Shown here: piece by piece, positions 1 to 4,943 of the stretch
Numbering within the stretch: the first letter of the stretch is position 1
Layout of the letters: each line of letters begins with the position of its first letter
From: Lysobacterales bacterium
GTDB lineage: Bacteria; Pseudomonadota; Gammaproteobacteria; Xanthomonadales; S139-57
DNA length: 11,581 bases
NCBI GenBank assembly: GCA_026993285.1
Contig: JALWTZ010000402.1
Span: 1 to 11,581, forward strand
Reading direction: 5' to 3'
Notes under the pieces: model-generated
The model's input: only the letters and a program-made list of their open reading frames with translations
Told to the model about the DNA's origin: nothing
Database searches by the model: none
Program-made: the position numbers and the translations under genes

Positions 1-633
1 CTGTTTGCTGCCTGTCATGATCTGCGCCAGCGGGAACCGGATCAGGCGGCTCGCCAGCAGGGATGTGGTGCCAATGAAGAGGCCAGCTGGCTGGAGCTGG
101 AACGGCTGATCAACGACTGGGGCCTCACGCTTCCATCACACTGGTTGCAAACCCAACGATGGATGATCGAAGGCAGTACCTTTTACATGGGCATGCAACT
201 GGGCAGTTGTCAGGGTGCCTGGGCGGCAGATCTGGTCAGGATAGAAGCCATGCCGGTAGCGACACGGGAACAGGTATTGCTGGCTGCGGATCTGGATACG
301 GCCAATGTGGCGGAAGGTTTTCTGGAACTGGCCCGCTCCACTCTGGCATTGGCATACGAACGTTTGCTACTCAAGCCAGCCAGGGATGAACGGGCGGAAT
401 TGGCGTTTCTCCGCCAGTTTCTCGAGGAGGTGCAATGGCACTACATGGCGCATTGCCAGCAGTTCCGCTCACGCGCGGGCATACAGGTTTTTGAGGCGCA
501 AAAAAAACGGAATCTGGTGCATCTGCGCCATTTCATAGACCGGCTCAAGGCCCACGAACCTTTTACCAGCCCTGCACAACTGGTTCACTGGTACCAACAG
601 GAGGCGACAGCGGAAGCCGCCTTGCTGGAATGA
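1..633 (+). CDS. 3' part of an unrecognised protein (5' end outside window)
   Basis: The frame is open from base 1 to the TGA at 631-633, giving at least 210 C-terminal residues, so the gene begins upstream of the window. A TTG at 145 or an ATG at 163 could start a shorter protein, but nothing favours them and the upstream codons read like normal coding sequence. The visible part is soluble, rich in Leu, Ala, Gln and Glu, and probably mostly helical; it has no signal peptide or membrane segment. Aromatic stretches such as HWLQTQRWMIEGSTFYMG and a basic helix (EAQKKRNLVHLRHFIDRLK) stand out. I recognise no family and assign no function. It converges on dtd with a 12-base gap and no obvious terminator between them. 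Confidence 0.7.
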   Translation: MFAACHDLRQREPDQAARQQGCGANEEASWLELERLINDWGLTLPSHWLQTQRWMIEGSTFYMGMQLGSCQGAWAADLVRIEAMPVATREQVLLAADLDTANVAEGFLELARSTLALAYERLLLKPARDERAELAFLRQFLEEVQWHYMAHCQQFRSRAGIQVFEAQKKRNLVHLRHFIDRLKAHEPFTSPAQLVHWYQQEATAEAALLE

Positions 634-645
634 TCCAACCAGCCA

Positions 646-1083
646 TCAGACTTGCAGCCAGAAGGTAACCGGGCCGTCATTGACCAGAGAAACCTTCATG
701 TCGGCACCGTAGCAACCGCTGGCCACCGGATGGTGCTGTTGACCAGCCTGTTGTAGCAGATACTCGAACAGTTCACGCCCCAGTTCCGGAGAAGCTCCAT
801 GGCTGAAACCCGGTCGATTGCCCTTGCGGGTGTCAGCTACCAGCGTGAACTGGGAAACCAGTAACAGCCCGCCTTCGACCTGTTGCAGATTCCGGTTCAT
901 GCGTCCGTTATCGTCCGGAAAAATACGGTAATTCAACATGCGCTGCAGCAAACGATCGGCCCGGGCACGATCATCGGTCCGTTCTATGCCAACCAGGGCA
1001 AGAATCCCGTGATTGATGGCACCGACCACTTCCCCATCCACCTGCACTGAAGCGTGAGAGACCCGTTGAATCAATCCAATCAT
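646..1083 (-). CDS. dtd: D-aminoacyl-tRNA deacylase
   Basis: Dtd hydrolyses the ester bond between a D-amino acid (or mischarged glycine) and tRNA in the cytoplasm, recycling the tRNA. The 145-residue product has the usual family length. It shows the N-terminal IQRVSHASV strand, the SQFTLVADTRKGNRPGF segment with the family's active-site SQxTL motif, and a C-terminal NDGPVTFWLQV carrying the conserved NxGPVT motif that forms the cross-subunit Gly-Pro pocket in the dimer. I chose the ATG at 1083 because it gives the standard length; a GTG at 1089 would add two residues. No clear Shine-Dalgarno sequence precedes either start. A GacA-type palindrome lies only 8 bases upstream of the ATG, so the activator could also influence this gene. 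Confidence 0.97.
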   Translation of the reverse strand: MIGLIQRVSHASVQVDGEVVGAINHGILALVGIERTDDRARADRLLQRMLNYRIFPDDNGRMNRNLQQVEGGLLLVSQFTLVADTRKGNRPGFSHGASPELGRELFEYLLQQAGQQHHPVASGCYGADMKVSLVNDGPVTFWLQV

Positions 1084-1093
1084 GAGCACACCA

Positions 1094-1111
1094 TGTAGGA
1101 ATTTCCCTACA
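1094..1111. promoter_or_regulatory. GacA/UvrY-type upstream activating palindrome
   Basis: TGTAGG (1094-1099), six bases, CCTACA (1106-1111); the symmetry extends two more bases on each side (1092-1113). The known GacA box upstream of rsm/csr small RNA genes is TGTAAG-N6-CTTACA, so half-site length and spacer match exactly, with one symmetrical substitution per half. It lies about 100 bp upstream of the proposed start of the GGA-rich RNA on the plus strand, which supports the assignment. It also sits next to the dtd start codon. GacA binding itself is inferred. Confidence 0.7.
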
Positions 1112-1142
1112 TGTTAAATCAGAAAAACCTGCAAGCCCAGCG

Positions 1143-1161
1143 GGCAACATGCCCTGTTGCC
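1143..1161. repeat. Inverted repeat GGCAACA-N5-TGTTGCC
   Basis: Perfect 7-bp arms (1143-1149 and 1155-1161) with a 5-base spacer. It lies between the GacA-type palindrome and the small RNA start, and upstream of dtd in the other direction. It could be a second regulator site or a hairpin in a dtd leader. A smaller palindrome, CCGGA-N-TCCGG, follows at 1168-1178. Confidence 0.4.
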
Positions 1162-1186
1162 ATGGGACCGGAATCCGGATGATGGG

Positions 1187-1192
1187 TATCAC
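1187..1192 (+). promoter_or_regulatory. Possible -10 element of the GGA-rich small RNA
   Basis: TATCAC at 1187-1192 would place the RNA start near 1199. There is no good -35 at 16-18 bp upstream, which would fit an activator-dependent promoter served by the upstream palindrome. The start site is uncertain; several further GGA triplets lie at 1165-1195 if transcription begins earlier. Confidence 0.3.
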
Positions 1193-1198
1193 GGATGA

Positions 1199-1363
1199 GG
1201 GACGACGGACAGGAAGGTCAGGGAACAGGATGTATGGACCTGAACGGATTCACCCCGAAGGAGCCTTGTACAGGATTCAAGGTTAGCTGACATTGGGATG
1301 CTTAGGGATGTGGGGGCAGGAATGCTCCAGATCAGCCGGCGCAGGATGCGCCGGTTTTTTTTT
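1199..1363 (+). ncRNA. CsrB/RsmY/RsmZ-class CsrA-sequestering small RNA
   Basis: From 1199 to the terminator there are 13 GGA triplets (at 1200, 1207, 1212, 1222, 1228, 1236, 1246, 1260, 1273, 1296, 1306, 1319 and 1344), against two or three expected by chance. Several sit in CAGGAT or CAGGAAT contexts, the preferred CsrA/RsmA site. At least four are presented in hairpin loops: 1215-1219 pairs with 1237-1241; CCTTG (1264-1268) pairs with CAAGG (1278-1282) around a 9-base loop; 1313-1318 pairs with 1323-1328 around a GGAA tetraloop; and the terminator hairpin has a GGA loop. A GacA-type palindrome lies upstream. RNAs of this class bind many CsrA/RsmA dimers and relieve translational repression under GacS/GacA control. 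The locus has no convincing open reading frame. The 5' end is estimated, and the exact family (CsrB, RsmY or RsmZ) cannot be decided here. Confidence 0.8.
1335..1363 (+). terminator. Intrinsic terminator of the GGA-rich small RNA
   Basis: CCGGCGCA (1336-1343) and TGCGCCGG (1347-1354) form a perfect 8-bp GC-rich stem with the three-base loop GGA, followed by nine T residues (1355-1363). It ends a plus-strand transcript although no plus-strand gene lies between dtd and this point, which is how the small RNA was noticed. It also isolates the downstream acyltransferase gene from that transcript. Confidence 0.9.
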
Positions 1364-1408
1364 GCCCGCACAAAAGATCACACACTCGCATTTGCCATCC
1401 TGGCACAC

Positions 1409-1414
1409 TATGAT
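1409..1414 (+). promoter_or_regulatory. Possible -10 of the acyltransferase gene
   Basis: TATGAT at 1409-1414 lies after the small RNA terminator and 27 bases before the acyltransferase ATG. The matching -35 region (near 1386-1391, TCGCAT) is poor, so this is a weak call. Confidence 0.3.
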
Positions 1415-1441
1415 CACGGCTTTATCACCGGCCATCATTTC

Positions 1442-2326
1442 ATGACCCGCTTGCTGCAATTCTTTTTTACCCTGTTGTCACGCCTGCCCTTGCCCTGGGT
1501 TCATGCCCTGGGAACCGGTTTGGGTGGGCTGGTCTGGTGGTTGGCGCCAGGACTGCGTCGCGTTGTACGAACCAATCTGCAACTGGCCTGGCCGGAAATG
1601 GCAGGCCCGGCCCGGGAAAAGCTGGCACGGCAAGTCTTGCGTGAGACGGGCAAGAGCGTGCTGGAGCTGGGCCACTTGTGGATGCTGCCACCCGAGCAGG
1701 CCATCAAACTGGTCAGGAAAGTCCATGGACAGGAATGGGTGGATGCGGCTCGCGCCCAGGGCAAGGGGGTGTTGCTGGCCATTCCACACCTGGGTGCCTG
1801 GGAGATGATGGCCGTGTATTTTGGTCTGGCCGGGCCGGCAGCCACCCTGTATCGTCCACCCCGGCAAAAGGCCTTGCATCCGCTGATCATACAGGGCCGT
1901 GCCCGCGCGGGTGCGGAATTGATACCGGCGGATCGCAAGGCGGTACGCGCCATCATGCGCGCCTTGCAGCAGGGCAAGGTCGTGGGTGTATTGCCGGATC
2001 AGCAGCCCAAGCAGGGAGAAGGGGTATTCGCGCCTTTCTTTTCCCGGGAAGCCTGGACCATGACCCTGCTGCCCCGACTGGCGGCAAAACTGGAAGTGCC
2101 GGTGGTTTTTGGCGCGGTGGTGCGCTTGCCGCGTGGACAGGGTTATGCCCTGCATTTTCGTCCCCCGGAACCGGAACTGACCCATGCGGATCCGCAAGCC
2201 GCGGCTGCGGCCCTGAATGCCAATGTAGCCGGCTTTGCCAGCCGGTGGCCAGCCCAGTACCAGTGGACCTACAAGCGTTGGAGTATGCAGCCGGAGGGTG
2301 TACCCTCTCCCTATCAAACACTGTGA
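1442..2326 (+). CDS. LpxL/HtrB-type lipid A (lysophospholipid) acyltransferase
   Basis: Predicted inner-membrane-associated acyltransferase of the LpxL/LpxM superfamily, which transfers an acyl chain from acyl-ACP to Kdo2-lipid IVA or a related lipid acceptor. The 294-residue protein has an N-terminal hydrophobic anchor (about residues 5-35), the catalytic HX4E motif as HLGAWE at residues 116-121, the YRPP and LPDQQP motifs in the middle, and a C-terminal QYQWTYKRW typical of the family. I chose the ATG at 1442 because it gives the expected N-terminus; earlier in-frame starts would lie in the small RNA or its terminator. The ribosome site is weak. A small gene follows after 9 bases. Which acyl position it modifies (LpxL versus LpxM role) cannot be told from sequence, so I leave the symbol blank. 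Confidence 0.9.
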   Translation: MTRLLQFFFTLLSRLPLPWVHALGTGLGGLVWWLAPGLRRVVRTNLQLAWPEMAGPAREKLARQVLRETGKSVLELGHLWMLPPEQAIKLVRKVHGQEWVDAARAQGKGVLLAIPHLGAWEMMAVYFGLAGPAATLYRPPRQKALHPLIIQGRARAGAELIPADRKAVRAIMRALQQGKVVGVLPDQQPKQGEGVFAPFFSREAWTMTLLPRLAAKLEVPVVFGAVVRLPRGQGYALHFRPPEPELTHADPQAAAAALNANVAGFASRWPAQYQWTYKRWSMQPEGVPSPYQTL

Positions 2327-2335
2327 TCGGCACAC

Positions 2336-2584
2336 ATGGCAGAGGCGGCATCCCTTGCAGCACCCTTCCTGCCGCTGCAAACCGGGTTCTACCACCAGCG
2401 GCTGGAAACGGGCCAGCAGACCCAGGCCTTTCTACAGGCGGAGATTCTGGCTGTGGATCAGCCGCTCAGTGCCCGGCCGCTACAGCCCTTTTCTTCCCTG
2501 GAACCGATACAGAAAAACCTGGTGTATAACCGTCAGGGCCAGCTGGAAAGCCTGCCGAAGCGCCGTTATTCCTGGTATGCATAA
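2336..2584 (+). CDS. Small unrecognised protein downstream of the acyltransferase
   Basis: An 82-residue frame starts at ATG 2336, 9 bases after the acyltransferase stop, and ends at a TAA just before a strong hairpin, so it probably shares the acyltransferase transcript. The product begins with an Ala/Leu/Pro-rich stretch and is rich in Gln, with a basic aromatic C-terminus (LPKRRYSWYA). It has no transmembrane helix or signal peptide. No clear Shine-Dalgarno sequence is visible, so translational coupling is possible. I do not recognise the family. Its support is position (between a stop codon and a terminator) and protein-like composition. Confidence 0.55.
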   Translation: MAEAASLAAPFLPLQTGFYHQRLETGQQTQAFLQAEILAVDQPLSARPLQPFSSLEPIQKNLVYNRQGQLESLPKRRYSWYA

Positions 2585-2608
2585 AAGGGGCCGGGATCCT
2601 CCGGCCCC
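2583..2608. terminator. Shared terminator between convergent genes
   Basis: GGGGCCGG (2587-2594) and CCGGCCCC (2601-2608) form an 8-bp stem with a 6-base loop. Read on the minus strand the stem is followed by TTTT (2583-2586), ending the secreted-protein operon. On the plus strand it is followed only by AAGTTT, so it is weaker there. It lies exactly between the two convergent transcripts. Confidence 0.75.
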
Positions 2609-2634
2609 AAGTTTAATGAGGATGTTTGTGGGAT

Positions 2635-4008
2635 TCAGCGACCGCAGCCGTTGGGGTTCTGACAATCGTCACCGCCGCCGTCACCATTATCACCACCACC
2701 ATCGCCATTGTCTCCGTTACCATCGCCATTACCACCATCGCCATTACCTCCACTGTTGTCCCCGTTATCTCCATTACCGTCGTTGGCACCATCTTCCAGG
2801 TTACCTTCCGACTGATTGTTCATGGTGGCTGAAAGAATGACTTCTCCGTTGGCATCCATGATTTCAACTAGTTTGTTCAATGGGTTGAAGTCCAACAAAT
2901 CCTTGCCGGATTGTTCTGGATAGCGGAAGCGAAGCTTGCCTTGTTCGGTTTGCTGGAAAACTTCCAGGCTGCCACGCGCTGTTCCATCGACGCGTACCAT
3001 ATAGATTCCCGCCGGCATGTGTTCGGCTTCTACTTCGAATTCGACAAAATTGCTCGCCTGATCCAGCCTGGCGTCGCCATGGGCATCGGCATATTGGCTT
3101 TGCTGGCTTACCCGATTCAGTTCTGTCTCATAGCGGGCGTTGCCGAAAGGTGGTGGGTCTCCTACCACGGTATCCGGCGTGTTGTCCTGATCGGGCAGCT
3201 GACTGCTGAGCCAGATCTGCTGATTGCCATCAACGATTTCCAGTATCTTGCCACGCGGGTCGAAGGTCAGGGTGAGCTTCCCAGCAGTGGCCGGACTGGC
3301 GAAGTTCAACTCCCCACGGGTACTACCATCATTCTGGGTTTGAACTTGCAGGGTGCCCTGTGCCTGGCCATCCACCATAAACTGGTAATTACCGACAGGC
3401 AGATCATAGGCGGATACATCCAGAAGAGAATGATCCAGATACAACTCCAGGTTGGCGGCACCGGCACCCATGCCTTGCACAGGGTTGAGTGATTGCACGA
3501 TTTCCACTGGAGGGGACTGGTCCGGAATGTCATCCACCAGCGAACCGGTACAGACGGTGGCATAGACATTGGTGATCCGTTTCAGATCGATGATGCCGGT
3601 ACCGAACTGCTCTTTTTTACTGTTATAACTGGCTTGGCCATTGTTGCAGTCGCTGAATTTCAATTCCAGCGTACCCCATTCGGTTTTGGTTACATTGCTG
3701 CCGGGTTGGGCAAACTGACCACCAGAAACCTCATAAAGGGTGATCATGGCCTGATCATTTTCCACCGGTCCGGAGCCAAAATACCAGGTGGGGCGGCCGT
3801 TTTCATCAAAGGTGTACCAGTAGGCTACGGCCATTTTGTCCTTGTCGGTTTCACCCGGGACGATTTCTATGGCAAAGCCCTGTCCATCCTGATCCGGCTG
3901 GTACCAGGAACCGGTGTGTTTGCTGGTAAGCAGGTCGGCTTGAACCCATCCCGAGAGGGTCAGCAGGCCGGCAGCCAGCCAGGGTTGAAATAGGGGGAAT
4001 CGGCTCAT
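2635..4008 (-). CDS. Secreted protein with GSWYxP domain, duplicated domain and acidic tail (paralog A)
   Basis: A 457-residue exported protein of unknown function. Residues 1-24 form a Sec signal peptide with likely cleavage after WVQA. Residues about 30-85 hold the motif GSWYQPDQDGQGFAIE followed by YWYTFDENGRPTWYFGSGP, a pattern that recurs in secreted proteobacterial proteins. C121 and C153 are conserved in the paralog and may form a disulfide. Two copies of one domain follow (about 186-270 and 297-395), each with a P-x-G-x-Y...VDG...G-x-L core and an LxFxPxxKxxEIxDxN end. From about 400 the chain is almost only Gly, Asn and Asp, ending in a Cys pair (C449, C455). The start overlaps the DUF6502 stop as ATGA and has a near-perfect AAGGAGG site, so the two are translationally coupled. 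The paralog at 4944-6596 has the same architecture. A surface, matrix or calcium-binding role is only inference. Confidence 0.85.
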   Translation of the reverse strand: MSRFPLFQPWLAAGLLTLSGWVQADLLTSKHTGSWYQPDQDGQGFAIEIVPGETDKDKMAVAYWYTFDENGRPTWYFGSGPVENDQAMITLYEVSGGQFAQPGSNVTKTEWGTLELKFSDCNNGQASYNSKKEQFGTGIIDLKRITNVYATVCTGSLVDDIPDQSPPVEIVQSLNPVQGMGAGAANLELYLDHSLLDVSAYDLPVGNYQFMVDGQAQGTLQVQTQNDGSTRGELNFASPATAGKLTLTFDPRGKILEIVDGNQQIWLSSQLPDQDNTPDTVVGDPPPFGNARYETELNRVSQQSQYADAHGDARLDQASNFVEFEVEAEHMPAGIYMVRVDGTARGSLEVFQQTEQGKLRFRYPEQSGKDLLDFNPLNKLVEIMDANGEVILSATMNNQSEGNLEDGANDGNGDNGDNSGGNGDGGNGDGNGDNGDGGGDNGDGGGDDCQNPNGCGR

Positions 4009-4841
4009 GATGAACCTCCTTCTGAAACGGAATCATTGGAATAGTGAAAATAATACAAACCTATACCAGCTGTAGCGCTGTTCGAATGTGCTTGTTTTGG
4101 CAATTTGCACAGCTGGTGGTCGACCTGGTCGGCAAAATCCTGTCCCGCTGCACGCAATAGCGCTTCTACCTGCTGCAACTGCTCAGGCGACAGATCTCGA
4201 CGCAACACAATGCGCTGAAAACGTGGCTGCTTTTGCCCAGGCTCCAGGTTATGAGCCAAGGTCTCCATCAGTGTCTGCACCGAGAATCCAAGGATGTGCA
4301 TTTTCTCTGCAAGGCCTTCTTCATTGATGGGCACATAGAAGCGTTTGACCAGCTCATAACGCTTGGCTGCTACTTCACGCACACAACCCACACGGATTAG
4401 CTCGTCCAGTACCGGGCGGGCGGGAGTACCACCACTGTATCGGTAAACCAAAGATTCGATACTGGGCATGTCATCGCTTGCTGAAAAGGGCAAAATCAGG
4501 GGTTTGCCATCCGTATCCTGGAATACAGGGTCTTCTGCCCAACCGGTCAATACCCGGGTTGCTCGGTTGTATTTTTCTTCTCGAGAGACTTCTGCAGGTG
4601 AGGGTGTTTTCAGGACGCGGTCTACTTCCACACGGGTAATGCCGGTAATGACCGCAACACGGGATTTACTGTTCTTCTTCCCGTCCACACCAAATTCGCG
4701 ATAGGCCACATCCACAAAGCACCACTTCAGCAAATCGCTACAGGCCCGAAAGGACAAACCGTGGCGCAGCGCGAACCGGGCCAGGGGCCGGAACAGCATT
4801 ACCAAGGCTTGTATCAGTGCGTTGCGTATCTGGTCGCTCAT
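4005..4841 (-). CDS. DUF6502 family protein, possible DNA-binding regulator
   Basis: The 278-residue cytoplasmic protein matches the DUF6502 family as I know it. It has an N-terminal IRNALIQALVMLFRPLARFALRHGLSFR helix region, followed by a helix-turn-helix-like segment around KSRVAVITGITRVEVDRVL. The C-terminal half (SGGTPARPVLDELIRVGCVREV and onward) resembles a second winged-helix-like unit and then a linker. The family function is not established; regulation of the adjacent genes is my inference. I chose the ATG at 4841 because it gives the family N-terminus; a TTG at 4853 would add four residues, and neither has a Shine-Dalgarno sequence. The transcript would start about 20 bases upstream, within a TGTAA-N6-TTACA palindrome, suggesting autoregulation. 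The stop overlaps the start of secreted paralog A. Confidence 0.85.
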   Translation of the reverse strand: MSDQIRNALIQALVMLFRPLARFALRHGLSFRACSDLLKWCFVDVAYREFGVDGKKNSKSRVAVITGITRVEVDRVLKTPSPAEVSREEKYNRATRVLTGWAEDPVFQDTDGKPLILPFSASDDMPSIESLVYRYSGGTPARPVLDELIRVGCVREVAAKRYELVKRFYVPINEEGLAEKMHILGFSVQTLMETLAHNLEPGQKQPRFQRIVLRRDLSPEQLQQVEALLRAAGQDFADQVDHQLCKLPKQAHSNSATAGIGLYYFHYSNDSVSEGGSS

Positions 4842-4854
4842 GGGAATGATCAAT

Positions 4855-4870
4855 TGTAAAGTAATTTACA
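4855..4870. promoter_or_regulatory. TGTAA-N6-TTACA operator at the DUF6502 promoter
   Basis: A perfect inverted repeat (TGTAAA, GTAA, TTTACA) that overlaps the last base of the -10 element and covers the predicted transcription start on the minus strand. The same TGTAA-N6-TTACA arrangement occurs at the promoter of the paralogous secreted gene (6676-6691). Its position suggests repression. Confidence 0.6.
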
Positions 4871-4898
4871 TTGTAGCAAAAAATAGTTGGAACAGGAA
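4870..4898 (-). promoter_or_regulatory. Promoter of the DUF6502-secreted protein operon
   Basis: Read on the minus strand, TACAAT (4870-4875) is a good -10. The -35 at 17 bp is weak (TTCCTG, 4893-4898) and runs into the T tract of the upstream terminator. Transcription would begin near 4863, giving a leader of about 20 bases. Confidence 0.5.
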
Positions 4899-4926
4899 AA
4901 AAACGGGTCACCCACAGGGTGACCCG
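4897..4926 (-). terminator. Intrinsic terminator of secreted paralog B gene
   Basis: CGGGTCACCC (4904-4913) and GGGTGACCCG (4917-4926) form a perfect 10-bp stem with loop ACA. On the minus strand it is followed by seven T residues (4897-4903). It lies 18 bases past the stop codon of the 550-residue gene and separates that transcript from the DUF6502 operon. Confidence 0.9.
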
Positions 4927-4943
4927 GTTGCAAGAAGCAGAAT

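Noticed and set aside
1298..1441. N-terminal extension of the acyltransferase frame to 1298.
   Set aside because: It would translate through the small RNA 3' half and its terminator hairpin. The family N-terminus begins at the ATG at 1442.
2911..3993. Two plus-strand frames of 193 and 166 codons in tandem.
   Set aside because: They mirror the paralog A coding sequence on the minus strand and have no ribosome sites or recognisable features of their own.
4855..4870. TyrR box.
   Set aside because: The half-sites TGTAAA and TTTACA match the TyrR box, but TyrR needs a 6-base spacer between them and here it is 4. The GTA-N8-TAC form also resembles an NtcA site, but NtcA is cyanobacterial.
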